A stretch of DNA of 64,000 nucleotides, taken from JBHGBM01 sp041946965. Its GTDB lineage: Bacteria; Acidobacteriota; Terriglobia; Bryobacterales; Bryobacteraceae. The DNA is taken from positions 9,099 through 73,098 of the forward strand of contig JBHGBM010000021.1 in assembly GCA_041946965.1 (NCBI GenBank), read 5' to 3'. The translations under genes and the position numbers were made by a program. This document shows, one piece after another, positions 1-8,602 of this stretch (positions are counted from its first letter, which is position 1; each line of letters begins with the position of its first letter). Below the pieces are notes generated by a model, which was not told the origin of the DNA, did not search any database, and saw only the letters and a program-made list of their open reading frames with translations.

Positions 1-177
1 GATATCCAGCAGGATCACGTCCGGCCGCATCCGGTCCACGCGGTCGATGAAACCATCGAGCGAGGTCGGATCCTGATGGTCGATGACGATCCTGCATGGC
101 GTCGGTTCCAGGCACTCCTGAACTTCCTCTCTCAGTTGCTTGGATACAACCGCGAGCCCTATGGTCAGCGGGTACAT
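1..177 (-). CDS. CpaE/TadZ-like pilus protein, N-terminal part only (runs off the window)
   Basis: Only the first 59 codons are present. They begin MYPLTIGLAVVSKQLREEV and end ...RPDVILLDI, the start of a receiver-like fold whose last strand carries the Asp usual for response-regulator folds. The gene lies 19 bases downstream of the cpaC secretin gene in the same direction, with GGAGG about seven bases before the ATG. In Tad loci the protein after CpaC is normally CpaE/TadZ, a receiver-like domain fused to a ParA-type ATPase that places the pilus machine at the pole. The ATPase part would lie outside the window, so CpaE is an inference from context; a plain response regulator is the alternative. 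Confidence 0.6.
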   Translation of the reverse strand, partial: MYPLTIGLAVVSKQLREEVQECLEPTPCRIVIDHQDPTSLDGFIDRVDRMRPDVILLDI

Positions 178-196
178 GCCTCGCCTCCGGGAGTCC

Positions 197-1696
197 TCAC
201 TTCCCGGCTCCTCCGCTGGTTGGCGTCAGGCCGGGATTGGCGGGCTGCGAAGGCGTCACCGGCACCGGCACCAGTTGAATCGGTGGAATGCCGGAAGCCG
301 GCGCGGGCTGGATCGGCTTGTGCTGCTGCTGGAGCAGTTGCTCAACCGGAATGGTCTGCCGCTGCGTCACCACGGGAACCGGTCCGGTGGTTTCCAGTCC
401 CGGAGTTCGCGGCGCTGTGGTGGGCGCGCCCTGCAAGAACGGCAGCGGAAAGTCGACCTGGGGCGTGGGTTGGCCCTTCGGTATCGGACGCACCAGCTCG
501 GGCGTAATCACGATTAGCAGCTCGGAGTTGTTCCGCGAAATGGACTGGCTCTGGAACAGCTTGCCAATGAGCGGAATGTCGCTGATGCCCGGTATCTTGT
601 TCAGGGTCTCGATGGTACGGTTGTCCAGCAGCCCGGCGATGGCGAAACTCTGCCGGTCTTCCAGCTCCACTTCCGTCGTCACCCGGCGGGTGGCCAGGGC
701 GGGAATGTTGAAGCCCTGGAACACCAAGCCGTTGGCGAAATCCAGCGAGCTGACCTCCGGCTGCACCTTGAGCCGGATAGTGCCGCGCGGCGTAATGAGC
801 GGAAGGAAGTTGATGCGCACGCCGAACTCGCGGAAGGAGATGGTCACCGCGCCCAGCCCCGCTCCGCCGCCCTGTAAGGTGGGGAACGGAAACTCGCCGC
901 CGGAGACGAAGCTGGCCTGCTGCCCGTTGATCGCCAGCACGTTCGGCTCGGCCAGAATCTCCAGCAGCCGCCTGCTCGCCAGCGCCTTAATCGTGGCGCC
1001 CAGGTCCAGGTCGCGGCGGAACAGGAAGATGTTCAGCGCGTCCGCCACCGAAAAATCCGTGCGGGCGCCTTCCACCGTGATCCTTGGCGGCGTGAATTGC
1101 TGGGTGGTGATGCCGCCCGGCGTGTTCAGCGCGCCGGTGCTCATGATATTGACACCCAGGTCGCGCGCCGCGGCGCGGTCCACGTTGGCGAAGCGCACCT
1201 TGAGCAGGACCTGCGCTTCCACCGGCGGCACGGTCACGTTCAGCAGGTTCACCACTTTGCCCAGAGTGCCGGCGATGTTGGCGGCGCGCTCGGCCGCGGT
1301 CAGGTCCTTCACCGTGCCGCGCAGGAACACGGCCTCGCCCTCAACGGCAAGCGTCACGTCCTCGCCGGGGAATTCTTTCTTAAGCTGCTGGCGAACGTGC
1401 TCGACCTTGGCGTTGCTCTGCCGGATGGCGAGGTCGTAGACCACGCGCCGGCCACCCTGCTCCCACATGATCAGGGTCGTTTCACCCGCCCCCTTTCCGT
1501 TGATAAGCAGCTCACGCGGGTTCACGGCCACTGCTTCGGCCAGTTCCGGCGTGGCTACGGAGACGCGCTGGATGTTCACGGGGCTGTCAATCACGAGAGA
1601 CTTGCCCACCGTGACCTCCAGCCGCGTGGAGGGCTCCTGGGCAGCGAGGGGGACGATGGCCAGGAGCAGAAACCGAGACGCGCACCTTAGGGACAT
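197..1696 (-). CDS. cpaC: Tad/Flp pilus secretin CpaC (RcpA)
   Basis: A 499-residue outer-membrane secretin that should form the channel for the Tad pilus. A signal peptide (about residues 1-20) is followed by the secretin-associated N-terminal pilus domain (about 25-95, EVTVGKSLVIDSPVNIQRVS), a BON-like domain (about 100-165) and the type II/III secretin core (about 165-405, ending with LLIVITPELVRP). The tail after about residue 405 is rich in Pro, Gln and Thr and longer than usual. The ATG overlaps the stop of cpaB by one base (TAATG), so translation is probably coupled. Pilus-operon neighbours on both sides support the call. Confidence 0.92.
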   Translation of the reverse strand: MSLRCASRFLLLAIVPLAAQEPSTRLEVTVGKSLVIDSPVNIQRVSVATPELAEAVAVNPRELLINGKGAGETTLIMWEQGGRRVVYDLAIRQSNAKVEHVRQQLKKEFPGEDVTLAVEGEAVFLRGTVKDLTAAERAANIAGTLGKVVNLLNVTVPPVEAQVLLKVRFANVDRAAARDLGVNIMSTGALNTPGGITTQQFTPPRITVEGARTDFSVADALNIFLFRRDLDLGATIKALASRRLLEILAEPNVLAINGQQASFVSGGEFPFPTLQGGGAGLGAVTISFREFGVRINFLPLITPRGTIRLKVQPEVSSLDFANGLVFQGFNIPALATRRVTTEVELEDRQSFAIAGLLDNRTIETLNKIPGISDIPLIGKLFQSQSISRNNSELLIVITPELVRPIPKGQPTPQVDFPLPFLQGAPTTAPRTPGLETTGPVPVVTQRQTIPVEQLLQQQHKPIQPAPASGIPPIQLVPVPVTPSQPANPGLTPTSGGAGK

Positions 1697-2577
1697 TACC
1701 GTGCCTCCGTCTCAAACTTGCTTTCGGTTTTCTTGGTACCTTGAATGATTTCCATGACAAATGGCGGCGGCTTGGGCGGAGGCGCGGCCTGGGGAGGAGG
1801 CACCTGTGCCACCACCGGCTTGGGACGCACCACCACCGGCCTTTCCACCACCGGCGGCCGTATCGCTCCTGTGAACAGTTGCGCCATGGCCGTGCCGGAC
1901 GTCTTGGCGACATCGCGGTCCAGCGGATTGCGCAACACGAGTTGAATCGACGCCTGGTTCATCGCCAGGCTGAGGATCTCGGCCTGCTCGGGATTCACCA
2001 GAAGGTTGATCACCTGCACCGTTACCGGTTTGCCTTCGGCATCCTTCTTGAAGTCCTGCCCAGCCGAGAGCACCTCGATGTTTTGCAGGATGGTCTTGGT
2101 GACGCTTCCCAGCCCATGCGAGACCTGGGCCGGTGGATTGCCCGAGATCAGCACATCGACGCGGCTGCCCGGGACGACGAAGCCAGCCACACCGACCACT
2201 TCATTCACACGAACGGCCACGGCACGCATCCCCGCGGGTATCATGGCTGCCAGACCCCCGCCCGCGCCTTTGGCGGCAAGCCGGGTTTCGAGCACCGGCT
2301 CGTTGGCATACACGGTGGAGATGACGCCGCGGCCGACCAGGTCCTTCTTGCTGGCGCTCGCCCCGGGGGGAAGCGAGCCGGGCCAGTCGGCAAGACTCAG
2401 GTCCGAGTCCTGTAGGACTGTGCCCAGTTCCAGCGTCCGCGCCGCGACGACCACCTTGGTGGTGGTGGGCGCCGCCTTGGCGCTGACGCGGCTCGCCATG
2501 AGCCGGTACAGCAGAAAGCTCGCGCCCGCAGCCACTACGAACGCGAACACCAGAACTGATACGAATCGTTGATTCAT
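1696..2577 (-). CDS. cpaB: Flp pilus assembly protein CpaB (RcpC)
   Basis: A 293-residue protein with one N-terminal membrane segment (about residues 7-27, VLVFAFVVAAGASFLLYRLM), a SAF domain (about 40-105, TLELGTVLQDSDLSLADWP) and the RcpC/CpaB region (about 110-225, with GSRVDVLISG). The last 50 residues are a Pro/Val-rich linker ending in a charged tail. CpaB is thought to contact the secretin from the periplasm or inner membrane. A GAAGG lies five bases before the ATG. The gene follows the pilin after a 112-base gap that holds a strong hairpin, and overlaps cpaC by one base. Confidence 0.9.
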   Translation of the reverse strand: MNQRFVSVLVFAFVVAAGASFLLYRLMASRVSAKAAPTTTKVVVAARTLELGTVLQDSDLSLADWPGSLPPGASASKKDLVGRGVISTVYANEPVLETRLAAKGAGGGLAAMIPAGMRAVAVRVNEVVGVAGFVVPGSRVDVLISGNPPAQVSHGLGSVTKTILQNIEVLSAGQDFKKDAEGKPVTVQVINLLVNPEQAEILSLAMNQASIQLVLRNPLDRDVAKTSGTAMAQLFTGAIRPPVVERPVVVRPKPVVAQVPPPQAAPPPKPPPFVMEIIQGTKKTESKFETEAR

Positions 2578-2646
2578 TGTAACCTTCGGGTTTCTTTGCC
2601 CAGTTTTTTCAGCCTCTTACACCCACTGCACTCCAACCAGCGCGGT

Positions 2647-2675
2647 AGGGGCATGTGCCGCCGCGACATGCCCCT
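2647..2675. repeat. Perfect 10-bp inverted repeat (hairpin) between pilin and cpaB
   Basis: The arms AGGGGCATGT (2647-2656) and ACATGCCCCT (2666-2675) are perfectly complementary around a 9-base loop. On the minus strand, the direction of the pilus operon, no T-run follows, so it does not look like a simple intrinsic terminator. A TTTT run follows on the plus strand, but no plus-strand gene reads into it. Its place just after the pilin gene suggests an mRNA processing or stabilising element, or partial attenuation. Confidence 0.6.
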
Positions 2676-2689
2676 GTTTTGGGGGCTGG

Positions 2690-2872
2690 TTAGTTGGTCG
2701 CGGTGGCGGCGTTCTCCAAGGTCTTGTTCGCCGTGCTCCAGATCTTGTTGATGCTGCCACCGGCGTTGATGAACAGCGCCGCCGAAGCGAGGGCCACGAA
2801 CGCCATCAGCAAGCTGTACTCGATGAGGTCCTGGCCTTCTTCTTCCTTCCAGAAATTGCGAACGAACGTCAT
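2690..2872 (-). CDS. flp: Flp/Fap-type pilin (major Tad pilin)
   Basis: A 60-residue Flp pilin precursor beginning MTFVRNFWKEEEGQDLIEYS. It has a short basic leader, the G/QDLIEYSL processing motif (cleavage expected after the Gly, with Glu and Tyr in the positions typical of Flp pilins), then one hydrophobic helix and a short Asn/Thr-rich tail. The ATG at 2872 was chosen because GAGGAG lies about eight bases upstream; an ATG nine codons earlier has no such site. Cleavage would need a TadV/CpaA-type peptidase, which is not in the window. Confidence 0.9.
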   Translation of the reverse strand: MTFVRNFWKEEEGQDLIEYSLLMAFVALASAALFINAGGSINKIWSTANKTLENAATATN

Positions 2873-2895
2873 GTGTTTTGCTCCTCTTGTGTCTG

Positions 2896-4539
2896 TCACG
2901 AATCCCGTTCCGGCATCCGCCGGAAGTCAGATTGCGGTTTTGCGGCCGCGCGGCCGCGCTCTATTCCGCCCGGGGCGGAAACCTGTTGGATGGCGGCGCG
3001 CCGGAACACCAGCGCATGGCCGTCGTCGTAGACCAGCCGCCACCGCGAAGACTCTTTCAGCGCCCCACCCAGGGGAGCGCCGGCGGGTAACATGATGACC
3101 TCCACACCGTACTGGTTCAGGTGAGCTTCCCAGGTGTGGCTCACGTTCATCACGTCAAGAAACTTCTGCCCGAAGCGCGAGCCGTAGAAATCTCCGCGGC
3201 CGTCGATAAAAACGCGCGTTTCGGGATACAGGGAATAGATGAGGTAGTCGCCCCACTGCTCGTCGGTAAACACCCGCGCTCCGGTGAGGCTGGCGCCGAG
3301 CGCCCGCACCGCCTTGACCGGGAACTGCCTGGCGCTGAATTCGGACCGGAACGGACGCGGCGGCGCCGGGGCGTAGAGAAGCGCGGCCACCAGCGCCACG
3401 GCCAGCGCGCTCGCCACGTGGAGCCGCGGGATGCGGTCGGTCTCGCCCACCTCCGCCGAAAGCGCCGCGAAGCAGTGGAGCGCCTTCCGCAGCCAGTCCG
3501 CCAGCCTTGCCCGGCGGGCCAGCGCCAGCCATTCCTCGATCGAAAGCGCGATAGCGGGGGCTGAAACCACCATGTAAATCGGTATGTTGCGGCCGGCGAA
3601 CAAAGCCATGTGCGCCCAGACCCCGATCACGAGCGCGTGCGCGAAACGCCGCCGCGCCAGGCTCCAGCACAGGGCGGCCCCGCCTAGCAGCAGCGCCGCT
3701 TCGAACCAGCGCGCCGCCGGATGCTGGAAACTCAGCGACATGAATTCCTGGTTGTGCTCGAACAGGAACGAATCGGAGAGATAGCCGAGAATATGCCGGT
3801 GCAGCCGCCACGTGTACGGATTGCAGAAGGTGGCGGCAATGCATGCCGCCAGCGCCGCGCTGTGCCATGCCGCCCGCCGCAGGTGCTCCGCCCGCCGCCC
3901 GAAATCGCTCGCGGTGAGCGCCCCGGCCAGCTCGCCCATCCCGTATAGCGCGAGCAGGATACCGCCGGCGACGAAGCCCCCGTGCAGGTTCGTCCACAGC
4001 ACCATGGGCAGCGCCAGCAGGGTCAGCAGACGGGGATCGCCGCCCGTCCGGACGCGCTCCAGCAAACGGCACCACAGCACCACGAACAGCAGCGTGACCA
4101 GGTGAGGCCGCGCCAGCCAGTGCACCGAGGAGCCCGCCACCGCAAACACCGTCACCCCCAAGGCCACCAGCGCGCCCGAACGCCTCCGCACCAGCCGGAA
4201 CAGCAGCGCGAAGGTCAGGCACAGCAGCACCGTGTTGAGCAGAACCACCAGCGCCAGCCCGCCCTGCCTGTGCAGCCACGCGAAGCTCGTGTCCCACAGC
4301 CATTCCCACGCGAACCATGGCTCGCCGGGCTTGGTGAAAGAGAACAGATCGTGGTCCGGCACGCGGCCGTGGGAGAGGATCCACTCGCCCGTACGCAGGT
4401 GCCAGCCGGTGTCGCCGTCGCCCAGCAGGTTCTCCGTTCCCTGCATGCGGCCGAACAGGAACAGGACCGGCAACACGAAGACCAGATCCGTCAGCGACGG
4501 AAACAGGCGCATCAGCGGATTGGGGCGGGTCGCGGTCAT
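2896..4539 (-). CDS. Polytopic membrane protein, GT-C glycosyltransferase-like, inside the Tad operon
   Basis: A 547-residue protein with about ten hydrophobic segments. The first extracytoplasmic loop carries GDGDTGWHLRTGEWIL, an acidic loop motif of the kind seen in GT-C (PMT/ArnT-like) lipid-linked-sugar transferases. The C-terminal 150 residues form a soluble domain (VFTDEQWGDYLIYSLYP...VFIDGRGDFYG). The start at 4539 overlaps the upstream stop as ATGA; the open frame continues upstream, but those residues are out-of-frame reading of the TadG-like gene. It lies between the TadG-like gene and the pilin (23-base gap), so pilin or surface glycosylation is a reasonable inference. The family assignment is by motif only. 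Confidence 0.6.
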   Translation of the reverse strand: MTATRPNPLMRLFPSLTDLVFVLPVLFLFGRMQGTENLLGDGDTGWHLRTGEWILSHGRVPDHDLFSFTKPGEPWFAWEWLWDTSFAWLHRQGGLALVVLLNTVLLCLTFALLFRLVRRRSGALVALGVTVFAVAGSSVHWLARPHLVTLLFVVLWCRLLERVRTGGDPRLLTLLALPMVLWTNLHGGFVAGGILLALYGMGELAGALTASDFGRRAEHLRRAAWHSAALAACIAATFCNPYTWRLHRHILGYLSDSFLFEHNQEFMSLSFQHPAARWFEAALLLGGAALCWSLARRRFAHALVIGVWAHMALFAGRNIPIYMVVSAPAIALSIEEWLALARRARLADWLRKALHCFAALSAEVGETDRIPRLHVASALAVALVAALLYAPAPPRPFRSEFSARQFPVKAVRALGASLTGARVFTDEQWGDYLIYSLYPETRVFIDGRGDFYGSRFGQKFLDVMNVSHTWEAHLNQYGVEVIMLPAGAPLGGALKESSRWRLVYDDGHALVFRRAAIQQVSAPGGIERGRAAAKPQSDFRRMPERDS

Positions 4540-6287
4540 TGCACCAGTGCCACGGACCTCCTCGCAATCGGAGTGGCGGGCTGCACCATGCTGAAGTTGG
4601 CGTTGCCCTGCACGCGCAGCGCGCCGGCCACCACTTGAACCGGCACCAGGTAATCGCCGCCGCCGAGAATGGACGTCCACGCCCCGCGCGGCTGATAGAT
4701 GGCGCCGTAGAAATACACGCTGGCGGAGCCTTGCAGCACGAGCTGCGGGCTCTGTCTGCTGCGCAGCCCCGTGTTGGGACATCCGTCGGGGTTCCCGCAG
4801 CTTGTGTCGATATTGCCGTCGGAGGTGTACTTGACTACCGAGTTGGACTGGTCCTGCCACATCAGCACAGGCGTGAACGAGCGGTACTGCGGAGGCACGT
4901 CGCCCGAGGTGCGGTTCAGACCGTGAAGCGTGATGCTCACGCCGCTGTTTCCGGACTGAAAACCGGCGGTGCCGTGCACCAGTTGCGACGCGATGGGCTG
5001 CACCAGCGCGGGAATCTGAAGCGCCTCGCCCTGGCCGCGGTAATTGGTGTCCGTGAAGATGAACAGCTCGCCCGCGTCCGTGTTGGGCTCCATGGCTTCG
5101 GTGCGGTCCTTCAGGACGGCGTTGGAACTCAGGCTGAACAGCGGGCCGCCGCCTTTGACGCCCGCCATCACGTACACACCGGGATCGAAGGTCACCACGG
5201 TGGCGGGGTTGGTGATGTTCACGCCGCCGAAGAAAACGTAGCTGCCGAAATTGCCGCCGCCGGAGGAGAAGCGCACGTGCCCCCGGATATCGAGTTTGGC
5301 GCCCGTGGCGGCGGTCCCGGCGGCGTTGGTCGCGAAATAGTTGCCCGGCTGAAGGATCACAGGATTGGCCGGATCATCGCTGCCCTGTATCGTGCCGCCC
5401 GGAACGGGGCGGTCCGGCAGGCCCGCGGGCGCCTTGGGCTGTCCCTTCCCGCGCATGGGATCCTGGTACCAGCTATTGGTTCCCGCATTGGTCGGGAGCT
5501 GGATCCATTGCGAACTGCCGCCGAGGTGGTAGCTGCCGTTGCCGCGGATATACGTGAACGGCGCGTGAATCGTGCCGCCCCCGGAGTTTTCGCCGGCATA
5601 GCGGCCGTCCCCCGAGGTTCCGTTCTTCTGGGAAGCCAGGAAAATGCCTCCGTCCGCCTGAAGCGCCCAGTGCCCGTTGTTGTCGTTGGCGCTCACCAAC
5701 AGGTCCACGCCGCAGGTTTCCTGCGAGGGGCTCTCCATGGGCACGCAGTCGTTCTCCCGGTTGAGCAGCATCAACGAGCCGTAAATGGACAGGTCCACGA
5801 TGGCCGCCGTGGCGCTCGCACCGATCTTGCCCTGCGCGCTGATCAGGGAGGCGAACAACTGCGGGATGGATTGCGTAACGCGCGTGGTCACCCAATAATT
5901 CGCCGTCACGCCCGGTGCGGCCGGCGGGGAGCCCACGCCGGCCTGCACCGTCACGTTCTGCCGGCCGCCTGCGCCGCCCTGCGCGAATCCGTTGCGCTCC
6001 GCGTAGAGGCAGCCCGTGTCTCCCGAGTTGGCCGGCGGCACCGGCGTGGGGCTGGAGCAATTCCGGACGCCGGTGCAGTAGACCGTCGAACCGCACACAA
6101 AACTTGCGCTCTGGCCGATATTGGCCAGCGTGGCAGTGGCTGCCGCCATGGCCGCCGCGTCGGCGGCGGCTTGCGCCGCCTTGCGGGTGAAGTGCGCCCA
6201 TCCCAGGTCCACCGCCAGGCCCAACACCCCGCAAAGCGCGAAGGCCGCCAGTGTCACCATGATGAGAGCCTGTCCGCGCCGCGGCAT
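4536..6287 (-). CDS. TadG-like pilus-assembly protein
   Basis: 583 residues. The N-terminus (MPRRGQALIMVTLAAFALCGVLGLAVDLGW) is the TadE/TadG-like anchor helix, followed by an Ala-rich helix (RKAAQAAADAAAMAAATA). The rest is a large extracytoplasmic region with many Gly, Asn and Ser residues and repeated short beta-prone segments (about 180-560). TadG-like proteins are minor components tethered at the membrane, thought to help anchor the pilus. The stop overlaps the next start by four bases and the start abuts the upstream TadE gene with a one-base overlap. I cannot identify a defined fold in the large C-terminal region. Confidence 0.75.
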   Translation of the reverse strand: MPRRGQALIMVTLAAFALCGVLGLAVDLGWAHFTRKAAQAAADAAAMAAATATLANIGQSASFVCGSTVYCTGVRNCSSPTPVPPANSGDTGCLYAERNGFAQGGAGGRQNVTVQAGVGSPPAAPGVTANYWVTTRVTQSIPQLFASLISAQGKIGASATAAIVDLSIYGSLMLLNRENDCVPMESPSQETCGVDLLVSANDNNGHWALQADGGIFLASQKNGTSGDGRYAGENSGGGTIHAPFTYIRGNGSYHLGGSSQWIQLPTNAGTNSWYQDPMRGKGQPKAPAGLPDRPVPGGTIQGSDDPANPVILQPGNYFATNAAGTAATGAKLDIRGHVRFSSGGGNFGSYVFFGGVNITNPATVVTFDPGVYVMAGVKGGGPLFSLSSNAVLKDRTEAMEPNTDAGELFIFTDTNYRGQGEALQIPALVQPIASQLVHGTAGFQSGNSGVSITLHGLNRTSGDVPPQYRSFTPVLMWQDQSNSVVKYTSDGNIDTSCGNPDGCPNTGLRSRQSPQLVLQGSASVYFYGAIYQPRGAWTSILGGGDYLVPVQVVAGALRVQGNANFSMVQPATPIARRSVALVQ

Positions 6288-6781
6288 CAGAACTGGATCC
6301 TTTCCCGCGAGGAGGCCGGCATCTGGAAAGTCCCCGCGCGCATCTGGCCCGCGCCCGGCCAGAACATCGCCACCATGGTCTGGAACGGATAGAGGCCGGA
6401 AATCTGCACATCCAGGCCCGGGTTGTTGGAATTCGCCGGCGGCCAGGTGGTCGTATTTCTCAGGCAGTTGGGCATCAGGCAGGTGATCGAGCCGCCGTTC
6501 TGTGAAGTGAACGTCAGTGTCGTCTCGTTCTGGTCCAGACCGACGGCGGAGCGCCGGATGCGGTCCGCGATCTGTCCCACCGTGAGCGGGCAGTTGTTGG
6601 GCGCCACGTAGCAGTTGGCGCCGTGCACCACCGCCAGGCGTGTGCCTTCCTTCACCGCGTAAGAGAAGGTGTGGTAGGTCCAGATGCCGCGCGCCATTTC
6701 GAAGGTGCCCAGGAGCACGAACATGAGCGGCACGCCGACCAGCGTGAACTCGACCACCGTGCTCCCCTTGCGTCTTCGCAT
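6287..6781 (-). CDS. TadE-like pseudopilin (164 aa)
   Basis: Begins MRRRKGSTVVEFTLVGVPLM, the basic leader with G-S-T-x-V-E-F processing site and hydrophobic helix typical of TadE. A soluble 120-residue domain follows with Cys residues around 60-66 and 100-108 (GANCYVAPNNC and ITCLMPNC) that could form disulfides. It sits nine bases after the second TadE-like gene and overlaps the TadG-like gene by one base. It is a likely minor pilin matured by the same peptidase as Flp. Confidence 0.85.
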   Translation of the reverse strand: MRRRKGSTVVEFTLVGVPLMFVLLGTFEMARGIWTYHTFSYAVKEGTRLAVVHGANCYVAPNNCPLTVGQIADRIRRSAVGLDQNETTLTFTSQNGGSITCLMPNCLRNTTTWPPANSNNPGLDVQISGLYPFQTMVAMFWPGAGQMRAGTFQMPASSRERIQF

Positions 6782-6790
6782 GAAAGTCCT

Positions 6791-7213
6791 CTACAGCTTC
6801 ATCTGCGCCGAACGGGAAATCCGGAACCGCCCCTTCAGGCCCGGTATCGGGATCAACTGCGGAGTCTGGTAAACCACCGTGACCTGTGTGGCGGGCAGGC
6901 CGTCGGGGCCGCTGACCAAAGCGGCGCTCACCACCAGCGGGTCCGTCCCGCAGGAGGTCAGGTTCTTCACGTTCGGCATGGTTTTGAGTTCAGCGAGCGC
7001 GTAGCGGCAGGCGCCCACCGAATCGGTGGCGGCCGATGCGCTCGACGAGGTGTACAGGGCGGCCACGCGGGCGGCGTTGGCCGTGGCGATCAGGCATTGC
7101 GCATAGATGCCCATGTCGAACGCCCCCGCGAACAGAAAAAGAATCCACGGGGCGATCAAGGCCATTTCCACGGCCGCGTGGCCGCGCTTCATGCTGCGGC
7201 GATCCGGCTTCAC
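6791..7213 (-). CDS. Second TadE-like pseudopilin (140 aa)
   Basis: The core MKRGHAAVEMALIAPWILFLFAG is a TadE-type leader and helix. I chose the GTG at 7213 because it forms a GTGA overlap with the stop of the PilZ gene and has GGGAGG about six bases upstream; an ATG seven codons further in (7192) has no ribosome site. The soluble part is about 100 residues with two Cys residues. Together with the neighbouring TadE and TadG genes it completes the minor-pilin set. Confidence 0.8.
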   Translation of the reverse strand: MKPDRRSMKRGHAAVEMALIAPWILFLFAGAFDMGIYAQCLIATANAARVAALYTSSSASAATDSVGACRYALAELKTMPNVKNLTSCGTDPLVVSAALVSGPDGLPATQVTVVYQTPQLIPIPGLKGRFRISRSAQMKL

Positions 7214-7590
7214 GCCAGCCAGCCTCCCACCTCCGCGGCTTCGAGCTTCTGCAAAGCGGAAATATTGTCCCGATATGCGCGGAATTTCATCTGATTTACA
7301 CTCAATCCCACACGCGGGGGCTCATGGCCGGAGCGCGCCACGCGCACCACGACCGCATCGCAGTGTATGCACTTGCGGCCGAAACCGTGGTTGGCCGGCA
7401 GCTCGATCTCGACCGTGACCATGCGGCCGGCGTCGGGCCAGGGCTGCGCGGCATCCCAGACGACCAGCATGCCGTTGCGGCTGATGTTCTCCGTGTACAT
7501 CGACGCGCGGTGGCAAACACCCCGAGATGTGACGCGGCATCGCAGCCGGATATCCATCCGGGGGCACCCGCGCTGTTCGATCTGTTTCAT
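7210..7590 (-). CDS. PilZ-domain protein, likely c-di-GMP receptor
   Basis: 126 residues. A basic R-x-x-x-R-like stretch near the N-terminus (QRGCPRMDIRLRCRV) is followed by ENISRNGMLV, which matches the (D/N)-x-S-x-x-G c-di-GMP-binding motif of PilZ domains. The rest alternates strands ending in RVGLSVNQMKF. It is the first gene of the Tad operon and overlaps the next start as GTGA, which suggests that second-messenger control is wired into pilus assembly. Nucleotide binding is inferred from motif only. Confidence 0.78.
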   Translation of the reverse strand: MKQIEQRGCPRMDIRLRCRVTSRGVCHRASMYTENISRNGMLVVWDAAQPWPDAGRMVTVEIELPANHGFGRKCIHCDAVVVRVARSGHEPPRVGLSVNQMKFRAYRDNISALQKLEAAEVGGWLA

Positions 7591-7733
7591 TCTCTGCGAA
7601 TGTACCGGCGGGGGAGGGGTGGAACAATATCGTATTTGGGTTACATCGTTTTGTTGTCGAAGGTTAGCAGCGTTTTGGCGCGCGGCTTAAACGAGGGATT
7701 TTGAAGAAAATCGAAAATATTTTGGAAAATTTA

Positions 7734-7763
7734 TTGACAAATTAATACCTTTAAGTGCAAAAT
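7734..7763 (+). promoter_or_regulatory. Candidate promoter for the NarL-type regulator
   Basis: In an AT-rich island (about 7690-7780) between divergent genes there is TTGACA (7734-7739) and, 18 bases on, CAAAAT (7758-7763), about 39 bases before the regulator start. The -35 is perfect and the -10 weak. The rest of 7591-7801 holds nothing else that I recognise. Confidence 0.45.
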
Positions 7764-7801
7764 TGCAGTGTTTCCCATTAATATCGCCGGAAGGTGACGA
7801 T

Positions 7802-8548
7802 ATGACGCGCGTTCTACTGTACAGCGACCAGCCCATTCTGGCAATGGGGCTGGAATCGGTATTGCGGGGCGTGGAAGGCTTCGACCTGGTTGGCACCTGC
7901 TCCTCGGTCGCGTGCCTCTCCGAAAAGCTCGAATCGGCGTCCGCCGATATCGCCCTGCTCGACCTGACCCCCGAGATCACGTTCGGCTCCCTCACGGACC
8001 TCAAGCGGCTGGCCCCGCATTGTCAGTTCGTGCTGTGGGTCAACACCATCTCCACCGAACTCGCTTTCCAGGCCATGGGCCTTGGTGTGCGCGGCATTCT
8101 GCGCAAGACGCTTCCCTCCGACCTCCAGATCAAGTGCCTGCAAAAAGTGCATGCCGGCGAACTCTGGTTCGAAAAGGCGTTGACCGACAGTTTCCTCTCC
8201 GCCCGCCGCGTGGCGCTCACGCAGCGCGAGGGGCAGCTCGTCAGCCTCCTCTCTCAGGGGCTGAAGAACAAAGAAATCGCCGCCACCCTCATGATCAGCG
8301 AAGGGACGGTGAAGGTCTACCTGTCGCGCCTCTTCCAGAAGGTCGGCGTGAAGGACCGTTTCGAACTGGCGCTCTTCGGCCTGAAGAACCTGACCACCGG
8401 ACAGGGCGCCGCCGTGGAGAAACAGGGCCGTCACGCCGAGAAGGTGGCCGGCCTGCGTTCGCTGGTGCTGGAGCGGCCCTCGCAGCCCGTGACTGCCCCG
8501 CCGCTGGTTACATCCGGCCGGATGGCCGCGCTCCGCCGCGCCAACTGA
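7802..8548 (+). CDS. NarL/FixJ-family response regulator
   Basis: 248 residues. An N-terminal receiver (1-120; MTRVLLYSDQPILAMGLESVL, phospho-acceptor region IALLDLTPE) is joined to a LuxR-type helix-turn-helix (about 140-200; LTQREGQLVSLLSQGLKNKEIAATLMISEGTVKVYLSRLF). A 45-residue tail is predicted disordered. The ATG at 7802 has GGAAGGTGA upstream; an ATG 13 codons earlier lacks a site. The acidic pocket near the N-terminus has a single Asp (YSD) where most receivers have two, so phosphorylation may be weak. No kinase gene is adjacent in the same operon; the hybrid kinase starts about 900 bases downstream. Confidence 0.85.
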   Translation: MTRVLLYSDQPILAMGLESVLRGVEGFDLVGTCSSVACLSEKLESASADIALLDLTPEITFGSLTDLKRLAPHCQFVLWVNTISTELAFQAMGLGVRGILRKTLPSDLQIKCLQKVHAGELWFEKALTDSFLSARRVALTQREGQLVSLLSQGLKNKEIAATLMISEGTVKVYLSRLFQKVGVKDRFELALFGLKNLTTGQGAAVEKQGRHAEKVAGLRSLVLERPSQPVTAPPLVTSGRMAALRRAN

Positions 8549-8602
8549 CCCCGGGCCGCTTTCGACGGCGCGCGTCCGGGTGTGGTACAAATCGGTATCG
8601 CT

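Noticed and set aside
2666..2685. Plus-strand terminator suggested by the stem followed by TTTT
   Set aside because: No plus-strand gene reads into it; the surrounding genes are all on the minus strand.
4540..4860. N-terminal extension of the GT-C-like membrane protein
   Set aside because: The extra 107 residues are Arg/Gln-rich and lie wholly inside the TadG-like gene in another frame; the ATGA overlap at 4536-4539 gives a natural start.
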